Positions 32,421 to 44,500 of a stretch of DNA of 64,000 nt are shown one piece after another. Position 1 is the first letter of the stretch. Each line of letters opens with the position of its first letter. This stretch comes from Lenzites betulinus. Its lineage: Eukaryota > Basidiomycota > Agaricomycetes > Polyporales > Polyporaceae. Position numbers and translations under genes: made by a program. The DNA lies in assembly GCA_022264855.1 (NCBI GenBank), contig JABYQU010000071.1:1-64000 (forward strand), given 5' to 3'. Below the pieces are notes generated by a model. That model had not been told where the DNA came from and did not search any database. It worked only from the letters and a program-made list of their open reading frames with translations.

Positions 32421-32595
32421 GGCGTTGCACAAGGGCACGCAAGTTGTGTGGCAGGCAACATAGGCCTAAGGGAGATGATCTCCATCATGGACGACATACA
32501 ACATGTGAGACTCAGGAGTCGTGACCATAAGGGTTGACGTTGCGGACAGCATAGTCTCTCGTACACCACTTCGTATGCGACGTAGTGTGCTGCAT

Positions 32596-33949
32596 TTACG
32601 GGGCAAGAAGAGTCTTCAAGAAGGTCTCGCCGGCGGCCTTGGGGGTCTTGGCCTTCTTCTTGTCCTTCTGAGCCTTCACGCGCTCCTGCTTGACTGTAAA
32701 TGTTATGCACAATGAGCAGGGGTCGATTATAAAGTTATGCAGTGAACGTACGGAGCTCCTGCCTGCAGAGAGTCTTCGCGTAGGGGTTGAGGCGGAACAG
32801 AACGCCCTTGTTGACGAGGGGGTTCTTGTGCTGCGTCCAGGGGCGCTTTTGGATCTTCTGGCCTGCGGGGCGGACGACCGACTGGATCTCGTCACTGTTG
32901 ATGAGACGCGTGACGTCGGGGTTGGTGATCTTGGCGGTGGGGAGGCTGCAATAAATAGTATTTAGGTCCTGTACTGGGATCGTCCAAATTTTAGCACTCA
33001 CACGTAGTCCTTCTTGAAGGTCGACGCCTTGTCGAAGGTGCCGAAGACCTCGTCAAGGAGGCCGAATGCGCCCTCAGTCCAGATAACGAAACGACCGAGG
33101 TGACCACCAGGGGCAAGCTGGAGGAGGTTGAGGCGGCGGACGTTGACGAGCTCAACACCAGGAAGGTTGCGGAACGCCTTCACAATGCCGTTGTCCTCGT
33201 TGTAGACAACAAGGGGGCCACGGCGCTGGCGGTGACGGCGGTTGCGGAGTTTGCCCTTTCCAGCACGGAGCTTGCGGGAGTTGGAGACCTTAACGACGTC
33301 GGCGTACGCCTTGAGCGTCTTGAGGAGAGCAACAGCCTCCTTGGTCTTGGCGAACGACTCGGTCGCGTTCGAAACAACGAGGGGAACCTCCTCGATCTCC
33401 TCGATGCGGTGACCACGAGCGAGGACGAGGGAGGGGAGAGCAGAAGCCGCCAGGGCAGAAACAACGGCGAAGCGGCGCTGGTTCTGGTTCACCTTGACGT
33501 GCCATTTGCGCCAAGTCTTGGTGGGCGCGAACATGCGACCGCCACGGCACATGTTACCGAACGCAGCCTGGCCGGAGCGGTGGGTACCACCACCACCAAC
33601 ACGGGGGATACGGGCGACAGCGCGACCGGTACCCCAGGACTCGGCAGAGGTCTGGTGGCCGGCCTTCTCGCTCACGGCGTACGCCTGCCTCTTGTTCTTC
33701 GCGATGCTCTCTGATCAAACGCAGCAAGGTAGCCAAGGTCAACACGGCTCACCGCATCATGAGGTTTAGCTACTCACTGTGCACCTGCTGAACGACATCA
33801 AGACGGATGGGAGCGGTAAGCACCGCGGGCAGGGGAAGAGAGCTGGAAGCCTCTAAATTGCGGTGTCAGTCATCTACATCTGCGCCTTGACACTCTCGTA
33901 ACACACCTCCGGCCGAAGAGCGAACGTTGACGGTAGGGCGGGAGGCCAT
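32596..33949 (-). CDS. RPL4: 60S ribosomal protein L4 (uL4), 372 aa
   Basis: Exons 33949-33907, 33852-33778, 33710-33002, 32945-32752, 32693-32596. The order of segments is that of eukaryotic L4: [27 protein letters not shown], the long basic loop with [20 protein letters not shown] that reaches into the exit tunnel, [16 protein letters not shown], and [20 protein letters not shown]. The C-terminal exon is Lys-rich, as in other fungi. It is part of the large ribosomal subunit near the polypeptide exit tunnel. A MITE sits 176 bp beyond its stop. Codon use is strongly biased (AAG, CGC, GAG), as expected of a highly expressed gene. Confidence 0.97.
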
Positions 33950-35211
33950 TCTTGAGGATGTCTTGAGGAGTCTTGACGCGGCCGATGAGGCGGGATATGC
34001 TTGTGGATGTCGAAAAATAGAGTTTGCCAGTACTACAGCCTCTGCGCAAATATTTGCAAACAATCTCTTTCATTGCAATCACATGACAGGTATGCTTGGC
34101 GCCTATCTCAACTTTCTCAAGTACGCGTTCAAACGGTTATGTTCTACGACACTGACCGCAATGCTTGCTATGAGGTATTCGAAGACGGGTCAGCTTCTTG
34201 CCTGGGGATCATTCTCACTGCTTTGATAACCAAACGCTTGCCGCCGGAACTATGCTTGGTACTTCGGCTAGCACAATCTCCTCAGGACATGAGCACACAC
34301 AAGAAGATACACTCGGACGGTGGCTATACTTGTGCGGCTACCTGTGCATGGCTACATTCAATGTGCTACGTCTGCTATCACAGCGCCCGCAGGTACATTG
34401 GGTGACAAAGTCCTATTGCGCAAGTAGCACAGCTTCTTCCGAGTCAGAGCCGCACCTTCTGGTGGTGACCGGTCTACCTGTAATTCTGCTCGCCGTCATG
34501 CTCTCGGGCAAAGTCAGCTGTCTCAGAAGCTCTCGTCGGAACGCCTGTGTACGCGCGCGCACGCCACCAAGTGCAAGGCCTGTGATCGACGCGATAATCC
34601 TCCACCAACGTACTTCTAGCGCTGCGCGCGCTTAGGCGCCGTAAGATATCCTCCCGCTCTCAGCCTCTCTCCCCCTCCAGCCATAGCAGCAACTCCGCGA
34701 CAGTCATTGTTGGTCGCAGTGGTACGGAATGCTTTGTCACTGCGCTTGGTATACAGCCAAGCAGCCACCCAAATCCAATTTGTACCGTAAGTTGAGAATC
34801 ACCCTCGAGTCATCTACACACTACTGGGCGCTCGCGCTTACACCAAGCGCCGGAGACTGATGCACGCACTCCTCCGATACGTCTGTATAAATCATTGTCC
34901 CACACAGCGGAGTGCCGTGCGGCCAGCGGGCATTGTTTATTACGCTACGATCGACGATATATCCCGGCGGGCGATGTGAGAGTGAGTCAGACAACGAGCC
35001 GCCCTGGCTTGGGTCCGCGGTCCGCCTGAGGGCTATAAGAACAGTACGGTGATGCATGAGCCGCAAGCAATCGCGTAAGTTCTTCCCCGTGCATATAGTG
35101 GCCAATAGTGACTCGCGCTCCCACTTACGTTCCTTGCAGCCTCCACCTTGTGAACCGCTGCAGCGCGGCGTTTGAGCACGTCCAGCATACAAGGAACGTT
35201 ACATACCCAAC
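33950..35211. other. Intergenic region between divergent genes
   Basis: Upstream regions of RPL4 (-) and aminotransferase B (+). Only short unspliced frames without conserved features are present; no gene is supported. Confidence 0.5.
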
Positions 35212-37167
35212 ATGGCGAACGACATGAACGTCCCATCCGCCCGAGTTCAAAACGGCGCGCAAGAGAATCTGGTGAAGCCCGTGGATACCTCGCTCGAGTC
35301 GCGCATACTCCCAAGAGCGTTCTACGACCACTTCCTATCTGAGTCCTCCAAGGGGCGCATTGAGGATCCCAGTAAGTGCACAACCCCCGCACACCACGTC
35401 CAACACACGTAAAATGAAGCGACGCATACTGACGATTCGTCCTCGCAGTACGTGCCCTGCTCCCGCTGGAAGATCGCCCAGGCCTGATCTCCCTGCTCGC
35501 AGGCAAACCGAACGTGGACACGTTCCCAATCACCTCGATGCAATTCACGCTCCGCGACCCGGTCACGACCGACGAGAGCGTCATCGCGCTCAGCGAGGCC
35601 GAGCTCGCGAAGGGCCTGCAGTACAGCGGCAGCGCGGGCATCCCTGACCTGCTCGACTGGCTCGTCGGTCTTCAGGAGTTCAACCACGGCCGGAAGCGCG
35701 GGGAGGGCTGGGAGCTGTGTTTTGGCACAGGCTCGTCGGACCTGATCTACAAGGTTTGTCTGCAGAGATATACGCATATATGCGCTCCTATCTCTGCCCC
35801 TCAGCGTGCTGTTAACGGTACTGACGATGTTCGTGGATAGGCTGTGAATGCGCTGCTCAATCCTGGAGATACTGCACTCATTGAAGCCCCCATCTACGCG
35901 TAAGCACTCGCATTTTAGCGGGTCCATGAGCACTATACGGACCGCCAAATATTCAGAGGTGTATTCCCCATCTTCCATGGGACAGGATGTGAGATGATAG
36001 GTTAGTGTGCGCCGTACTAGCCCATCTCCGTCCGCAGCTCACGTATCTATTCTCACTGCAGAGGTTCGTACTGATGAGCACGGGACGGACGCTCAAGGGC
36101 TACGCGAGATGCTCGAAAATTGGCCTGCGGGCAAGCCGAAACCCAAGGTCCTCTATACTGTCCCGGTACGTCCCCCTAGAATGCTTGCATTCACAGATCA
36201 TCGACTATATGCTAATGGATAATATCCAGTACGGTTGTAATCCTACGGGCATGACGTCCACCACTGAGCGGCGTCTTCAAGTCCTCGAGCTCGCACGCGA
36301 GCACAACTTCCTTATCCTCGAAGGTACGCCTGATCTATCCACGACCAGAGCTGCACATTGACGGCGTCCGTTTGGGTCATAGACGACCCGTACTACTATC
36401 TTTACTTCGGCAGCGCGCCCCGTCCCCCTTCATACTTCACGCTCGAGAAGGACCAGCCCGAGGTCGGCCGTGTAGTGCGTTTCGACAGCCTGTCCAAGGT
36501 GCTTTCGTCAGGGATGCGCATCGGCTTCCTCTCCGCGCCGAAGTGCATAGTCGATGCCGTGATCCTCCATGTACGTCTCCCTCGTACGGGTCGAGTATGC
36601 ACCGCACACCAGAAACTCATCGCACCGTCTACGCGCTTCACAGACGATGACGTCGAATCTTCAGCCGCCGACGCTCACACAGGTGATCGCGCTGCGGCTT
36701 CTGCGCGAATGGGGATACACGGGACTGCGCGCGCACGTCGACCGCGTCGCGCAATTCTACCACGCGAAGCGGGACGTGTTCGAGGGCCTCATGCACAAGT
36801 ACCTCGAGGGCCTCGCCGAGTGGTCCACCCCCGAGGCCGGCATGTTCTTCTGGTCCGTCCCCTTTTATCTGCTTCGCAGCGGTTACGGTTGCTAACGCAG
36901 CGTTGCTATGCGCGCAGGTTCGAGCTCAAGCTGGGCGATGGCGCGACGGGCGACTCGGAGGCCCTCATCCGCACGAAGGCGCTCGAGAGGGGCGTGCTGG
37001 CACTCCCCGGGACAGTGTTCCACCCTGGCGGGCGCAAGACGGCGTACGTGCGCGCGTCGTTCAGTCTGCTGCCGAAGGACCAGGTGGAGGAGGCGCTCCG
37101 GAGACTGAGGGAGGTCATTCTCGAGGCACGGAGCGAGGCCACTGCGGGGACTGCGGCCTCGGACTGA
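35212..37167 (+). CDS. PLP aminotransferase, kynurenine/2-aminoadipate type (copy B, 470 aa)
   Basis: Nine exons: 35212-35371, 35449-35753, 35841-35899, 35957-36000, 36062-36165, 36230-36323, 36383-36570, 36644-36852, 36918-37167. The middle six exons have exactly the same lengths (59, 44, 104, 94, 188, 209 nt) and phases as in copy A at 14.6 kb, proving common descent. PLP lysine is in DSLSKVLSSGMRIGF; YGCNPTGMT and DDPYYYLYFG are intact. Compared with A, it has about 28 extra N-terminal residues (MANDMNVPSARVQ...), which are not a clear targeting signal. The active site is complete, so both copies should work; differing substrates or expression are likely but cannot be read from sequence. 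Confidence 0.93.
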
Positions 37168-38154
37168 TAGGAGAGCAAGGGCACAGTGGTGCAGGTGGAC
37201 ATGGGTGCCACGATGCTGTGTGCGGACTACGGAGTGTATCCGGATATCTGCGTAGCAGTCGAAAGGGGTGTATGATTACAGAATGGGTATGTCGTGACCA
37301 AGATAGAATCGCTGGGATGACAACTACTACACGCCGGAGGTTGAGTATGTAGGGCGCATACCTGTTTATACTCGAACATACTTTGTGGACACATATGGAC
37401 GCAACCGAGGATTTATGGTGTGCGACTGAAAACACACGGTGGTTTCTGGCCTGAAGGTGATAAGATAATATATGTAATGTGACAGTCGGGTGTTGTATGC
37501 AGCGGGAAGCATCCGAGGTGAGAGCGATCCGTAGCGTGGCAGTCCCTGGCAACAAGGCCCTGTCCAGTGTCCCGCGAGAGAGAGGGAAGGAAAGCAGTGA
37601 CTGTTGCGATCTCCGCAAGCAGAATGGCGGTCCAGATGTAGATGCACATCGCCGAAGCGGTACTGGGAAGGTCCAGGTAGGCAGATTGATCATACGGGCT
37701 ATGGGAAGCGTGCGGGTGTCCAGACGGTGAGTCGGCAGTGATTCCCTGCGCACATCAGGCAACGCAGGGCGGCAGGGTGAAGCTGGCGGTCAGATCATGC
37801 TGCAGCCGGATTACTAGGTGCAAGTACCGCTATAAGACGATGTTTAGCGAATTTGATAAGAGTTGAGACGGACAGAGGCGGACAGGGAGGGTTGATGACA
37901 ATGATGTTGAACTTGAAGCTTGAAGCTGGGAGTTGAGGGAAGGAGAATAGACGCCGGGAGAGAGAGGAGGGAGAGGTCGGATTGGATCTCTCTTCAAACA
38001 ACCATCTCCTCCGTCCCTCTCCCCGGACATCCTCCCCGTCCGCTCGCGCACTTTCCTCTGTTTCCGTCGCTCTGAGCAGGTCACAGGCGATACCTGACCT
38101 CCCTTATCTATCCATTAGTCTTTGCTTCTTCCTGTTCTGATCCCGCCCGCCGCC
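37168..38154. other. Intergenic region, about 1 kb
   Basis: Contains the 3' flank of aminotransferase B and the promoter/leader of the RasGAP gene. A 215-codon frame on the minus strand has no gene-like structure. The last 120 bp before the RasGAP start are pyrimidine-rich, as is common in fungal leaders. Confidence 0.5.
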
Positions 38155-40876
38155 ATGTCCTACAACGACTACCCCGTCTCCCCTCAGTCGCCGGGCGGCA
38201 TGTCCACCCGCCGGCTCACGAACAGGAACACGAACCGCTATAGTGTCACGGCACTTTTCAGCATGGCGGCTGAACAGGATGTCGAGGTTGAGGATGAGCT
38301 TGGCCGCGGTACGTGACTTGATTGGTTTTCCGTATATACCTCTCTTAGCCCGTGCGGCGCCCTACAGCACAAAAGCGACTCCGGGAACTTAAAGCACGGA
38401 TATCTGCACAGTCGAAACGCAACTTCGTGCTCGAGCGAGACGTCCGTTTCCTGGACTCCCGCATCGGCCTCCTCATCCAGAACCGCATGGCCCTCGATGA
38501 GGTACGCGCAGCATGGGACGCTTCTCTGATCCCCGCTCATATCTTACTAGCAAAACGAAGTCGAGAAGCATCTCGAGGAAGTTGACGCGACAGAGGGACA
38601 TTACCCGGACGACCGCAAGCTCCAGCAGTACTCCAACCTCTTCTTCCTCCTTCAGTCCGAGCCCCGGCATATCGCGTCACTATGTCGCCTCGTCAGCCTG
38701 ACTGAGATCGACACCCTGCTCCAGACGGTCATGTTCACGCTCTACGGTAACCAGTACGAGAGCCGAGAAGAGCACTTGCTGCTCACCATGTTCCAGTCCG
38801 TGCTCTCCTCCCAGTTCGAGACCGCGACCGAGTTTGGCTCCCTCCTTCGCGCGAACACTCCTGTATCGCGGATGATGACGACCTACACTCGGCGCGGGCC
38901 CGGTCAGAGCTACCTCAAGAGCGTGCTTGCCGAGCGCATCAACAGTCTCATCGAACACAAGGACCTCAACCTGGAGATCAACCCTGTTAAGGTGTACGAG
39001 CAGATGATCCAACAGATCGAGGAAGAGACTGGCTCCCTTCCCCCGAACCTGCCCCGGGGAGTGCCCCCCGAGGTCGCGGCGGCGAACCAGGACGTGCAGG
39101 CCATTATAGCCCCTAGACTCACGATGCTCATGGAGATCGCGAATAGTTTCCTGCTCACTATCATCGACAGCATGGAGAGTGTGCCTTATGGTATCCGGTG
39201 GATATGCAAGCAAATCAGGAGTCTTACACGGGTATGTATGGAGAAATTCGTGAACTCGCTGCTGTGCTGAACCACGCCCTCCTCTAGCGAAAGTATCCGG
39301 ATGCCACCGACTACGCTATATGCTCCTTGATTGGCGGCTTCTTTTTCTTGCGCTTTATCAATCCCGCGATCGTCACGCCACAAGCATATATGCTGGTGGA
39401 GGGCGTTCCGGCCAAGCATCCCCGGCGGACATTGACATTGGTATGCTAATACCATATATACGTGTCCGCATGTGTTTAACGCCCATGCCAGATCGCGAAG
39501 ATGTTGCAAAATCTCGCGAATAAGCCCTCGTATGCCAAGGAGGCGTACATGATCACGCTCAACCCGTTCGTAGAGAACAACAAGGCGCGGATCAACCAGT
39601 TCTTGAACAATCTATGCGAAGTCGGAGACTTCTACGACACGCTTGAGGTAAGCGCGCTCGGAACACTCTGCGCGGTGCGGCCACTGATCCCAGTACTCCA
39701 GATGGACCAATATATGGCTTTGTCGAAGAAGGACCTTGTTATCAACATCACGCTTAACGAGCTGTACAACACGCATTCATTGATTTTGCAGCACATCGAA
39801 GTCCTAGTATGTCCCGTCTACCCTATGCTTATAGTCGTGAACACCTGTTAATATTGCTCTCACTAGTCACCAAACGACAAGCAGCACCTACGTATCCTCA
39901 CCGACGAGCTCGGAGCCGCACCTCCACAGGTACCGCGGAAGGAGAACAGGGCAATAGAGCTACCGCTATACAGTCGATGGGAAACACCAGTGCAGGACAT
40001 CTTGCTGGACTCTGTCTCGCCGAGCGACATGCTGTACATGGAGGCCAAGTCGATCTTCGTGCAGCTCATCCGTTCAATCCCCGGCCTCGCGGACAAGCGG
40101 CCATACAACCTTGCTGCGATCGCGGAGCGCGCGGCGACGACGAAGGACGCAACCCTCGTACGCAAGGGCATCAAGGTGAAGGAGATGCTGCGCGAGCTCG
40201 AGGAGCAGAAGATCGTCGAGCGCCAAGACGGCTACAAGCTGATGCAGGACGAGGTCGCGGCGGAGCTCGTCCATCTCGGAAACCTCCGGGAGAAGGTCGT
40301 GCTCGAGACGAAGTCGCTCGAGGCGGTCTACAAGACGATCTGCGACCACAACAACTACTTGCGCGGGCAGCTCGAGCAGTACAAGGCGTACCTGCAGAAC
40401 GTGCGGCTCACCTCGTCGAAGGACAAGGGCTCCTCCACCGGTGTTGGCGTAGTAACGGTCGGTGGGAAGGAGAAGAAGCCGTCGAAGCCGGTCGTACATG
40501 GGCCGTATCGGTTCACGCATGCGCAGCTCGAGAAAGAGGGCATCATCGTGGAGAGCAACGTGCCTGATAACCGGCGGCCGAACATCTACTTCAACTTCAC
40601 GAGCCCTACGCCTGGCACTTTCATCATCGCGCTGCACTACAAGGGTCGCGAGAAGGCGATCCTCGAGATGGACCTCAACATCGACGATCTCCTCGAGAAG
40701 GTACGTGCAGTATTCTTCCTCTTCTTTCCCCACTAGGTGGGCGTGTGTCCGGCTCCTGACATACATTTCCGTATCACCAGCAAAAAGACAACAAACATTT
40801 GCTTGACCTCGAGTATGTGCAGCTGAACGTACCGAAGGTGCTCGGGCTGCTCAACAAGATCTTTACGAAACGGTGA
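38155..40876 (+). CDS. Ras GTPase-activating protein, Gap1/Sar1 type (770 aa)
   Basis: Exons 38155-38308, 38368-38501, 38551-39231, 39288-39440, 39492-39647, 39702-39806, 39867-40700, 40781-40876. After a short N-terminal helix, the RasGAP domain (about residues 165-480) has [12 protein letters not shown], whose Arg is the likely arginine finger, EINPVKVY, and the signature [14 protein letters not shown] RasGAP_C domain fills the C-terminus, ending [11 protein letters not shown]. Domain order and length match S. pombe Gap1/Sar1 (about 766 aa) and basidiomycete Gap1, which switch off Ras in mating and hyphal growth. There are no IQ motifs or CH domain, so it is not an IQGAP. The ATG lies in GCCGCCATGTCC, a strong context. 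Confidence 0.95.
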
Positions 40877-41518
40877 TCGGTCGGCCCTTCTTGCTTCCTT
40901 TCTTATTCTCGTCACGCCCCCGCCCACGACTCACGCCCACACTCGTTTTCGCTCTCCGCGCTACCCCTCCCCTCGCTACCACACTATCTTTTCGCGCTCG
41001 CTGTTACCCCTCTCGCCGCGAGCCCGCGCCTCTCTCACGTCTTCTTTTCGCGCGCTCGTCCGTACCCGCGTTACTGCGTGGCATATCCGGCGGTGCTGCA
41101 CCTCGTCGCTCCTTCTCTCATGATACCTCGTTCTTGTCGAACTGTGCGCGCGTCCGGGCTGTACAAGAACACTCCACCCCCTCCTTTTCCGTCTATCCCC
41201 CGCCGTCTCACCTACGTATACGACCCCCCGTTCCTCTCTGTGCGCGCCCGTCTGTCTTGTTTGTCTGTCCCTCTCTCCGCCTGCGTCTTTATTATATCAG
41301 CTGTTCTTCCCTTCTCCTTCCTACTTCTCGCCCTCGCGCCCCCAGCCCTCCACACAGGATATGTATCATTGGTATCTCATGTATGCACGTCTCTGGACCG
41401 TAATTCGTGTTGTTGTCTCGACGCCTCTCATTCCGCCTCGCGGCCCAGCACGCAGGACGCAGTGCGTCCTCTCCAGGAACACTCATTACCACGCGCTGAC
41501 TAGTCACAAGGCAAGATA
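40877..41518. other. Pyrimidine-rich region between RasGAP and TERT stops
   Basis: The + strand is C/T-rich for about 450 bp after the RasGAP stop. This is the shared 3' region of two convergent genes; no coding sequence is supported. Confidence 0.6.
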
Positions 41519-44500
41519 TCAGAAACAGAGCAAGGTCAGCGTGGACAGTCCCTCGACGACGACGCCCCGGAAGCGCTTCCGCAGGTGGCGGTAGCGGGCG
41601 AGGGACAGCTCGAAGTGCAGCGTTTTCAGCAGCCGGGTGTACGCCTGCGGCTTGCGCGAAAACACGGTGTGGAATGCGTGCAGGCCGAGCCTGTGCATCC
41701 ACATGTGAGTGAGTGTGGTGAAGATCGAAACTGTACACGCGCTGGGACGCACCATGTCACTTCGCGCTCCTGGAGGGAGACGCGCCCGCGGTGCGTGTGT
41801 GCGAGCTTGTGCGTGGCTTTGTTGCACGCGGACGTGTATGCGAAACGGATCGCGTGGCGGATGGTCCCTGAACACAGTTCAGCATCGTCATGTCTGCACT
41901 GACTCAGACTCCGCGATGGTGGGGGAGGGACGCACGGAGGACGAACGCGTGGTGCTTCGGGACATCGAGGCCCCACGCGCGGAGGTAGTGGTGCATCTTC
42001 ATCGCGAGCACGGCGAAGTTCTGGTAGATGTTCAGGTGGACCGCGTGCGTGGAGTTGAGGGCCGCGTCGTTGTAGATGATGTGGCTCTTCGACTTCGCGA
42101 GCCTGGCGTGCGTAGGTGAATATTGAGTCTATATCTGCAGAACGGGTAGAGGAATGGTTGGCGTACTGCATCATCTTGTGCGCGAACGCGGCGCCGGGTC
42201 GGCGGCCGAATTCCACAGTGAGGGAGTCCTGCAGGTCTGTATATGCACAGTCAATAGTGCGATGGTAGGTCAGGGAACATGACAGACTTACATGTGGTGT
42301 GATACCTGGTGTAGTCAACCGTGACTGATAAGTCGTGCATGTTGATGGAGTACCCGCACCACGGAAAGACTGCATATACCATGAGGATATGGTCAAGACA
42401 GAGGTCGGGATAGATCGCGCACCTTTTGAGCGTGGATCGACTATGTTGACGAGCTCTGGATGGTCGAAGTTGAGTAGGCTCTTGTCTTTGGATATGAAGC
42501 AACCATATTCCGGGTGGCCTGCGCTCGCAGCGTCAACACTTGACCATAAAGCCCTCCAAGATGAGCTTACCTTTGGACACCATATCGTAGAACTTGGTCG
42601 CTTTCGCTCGGTCGGTCGTTATGAGCAGCCAATCATCAATGAGCCTCATCAACGCCTATGAAGTCGTGAACTCAATAGGGTGGACGAACGATATGTATCA
42701 GCACTCACGCAATCGCTATCTTCGGTGAACCGGAAAACATTGCGTTCTAGATCACCGTAAAAGAACGAGCACAAGATCGCCGAAAGCACAGATCCCTGCG
42801 GAATACCGACGACCTGTCGGTAATACTCGTTCCCAATCTAAACCGGCGGCGTCAGAGTCGCGTAAGCACAAGGGATTCTCCAGTTTAAACCAAGGATTTG
42901 TCACCTTGACGATGTTCTCCGTGATATGCTCCTCGAGCAGCGCAATGATCTCCTTCCTCCGGGCAAATGGGTAGACGACCTGTCACTGTATAAGCAAAGC
43001 AATCGCGGTGGCTGACACAAAGCCGTGCAAACCTGATCCGCGAAGATTGTATTTCGTAGTACTTCAGCTAATTGGGATGCATATGTCAGGAAATGCGGAT
43101 GGTCGTCTGCACGTATCACGGTGAGCGGATAGCCTCAGCAAAGGCAGACATAATATATGCACTACCTTCCGGCAAGGCCTTCTTCACATACTTGCGCTGC
43201 ATCTTCTCACCGGCCTTGTTAACCGTCCCGTACCTTTGTATCATGTACGCGTCCTGTTAGGAGATGGCGTCAGTAAGAAGTTCATCCCTACAGGACATAG
43301 TAGCGATTAGACCATATTTACCTCTGTCAGCAGGTTTCGTAGGATGTCTAGCAGCTTGGTCTGTTCGATGGTGTCGAAGCACGCTTGGACGTCGACCTTC
43401 ACAAAGTATAGCTTCGGCCTGTAAACGAGTGAATATTGTAGGCTATTGCTAGGGTCCGGAAAATCTTGCTGTCACTTACAACTTCGCCGACGGATTGCCC
43501 CTGGTCAGTCGATTCTTGAAAGCCTTCAGCTTGACGTATACTTCGTTCGGGCCAAACACGGATGCCCCGAGGCGCTCTGATTGTCTCTCCTGCGATTCCA
43601 ACTCGTCTTGCCAGATCCCAGATATACCAGTACATTTGTTCTGCGCACCTTCTCGTAGGTGAGAATCTGGAACGCCGCCTGGAGAATTTGGTTGATCGAC
43701 TGGCCCAGCCTGAGCACATCCTGCACCGAATTATACTTCAGGATACGCCGGCAGTCAGTTGAAAGACCCACCTTGTCGACTCGTCGACGGAGGTTGACAA
43801 TCGGTCGCACTCCAGTTTCCTTCGGGAGCAGCCGCACGAAGGAGAAGCCCAGTCGGCGCTGTCGCAAAATCTCGTGCGCCTCGCACTGCGCCGTATCAGA
43901 AACGACCCCCATCATCGAGCGTGAGACCCCACGTACCTGCTCGATGCGCTGGAACGTGTCTGTACTCAGCTTCTCTACGAGTGGTGCACAGAGCGTGGCC
44001 CAGTCGTCATGTCGGAAGTATATCACCCTGTTCCTGAACGCAGACGACTCCGTCACGTAAAACGTCGTCTATTTCAGGTTATATATGACATCCCCAGCAT
44101 AAACGTAGGCGACGTACCTTGAGGAGCGGGATGATAAAGGAATCGAAGTACCAGAAGAGGAACTCCTCGAGGAGCTCCCGCCGCTTGTGCGAGTCTGATA
44201 CCGAGACTCGCGTTTGCTTGAGCGCGCCCTCGCCAGATGGCATAAGCCATTCGCAGTCTGTAGTCTGAAAGTTTTGCAGCACATGATGAAGAGAGAATGT
44301 CTCGTAACGACGCGCTGTTATCATATGCTTGACATCTGTTGCCGCAGAATAGACAGCATAAGTTTCTGTGCGCCCTTTACAAGAACTGACGAACGAACTC
44401 TGCAGCACAATGTCGAAGTTCCTCGTACTTCCCCACAGCGCCTTCGGGATGACCGCCTTGGTCACCAATATCGCATAGCGGTATACCTAAAAATCTTCAA

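Noticed and set aside
37115..37762. 215-codon minus-strand frame downstream of aminotransferase B
   Set aside because: Overlaps the end of the aminotransferase gene and shows no gene-like features.
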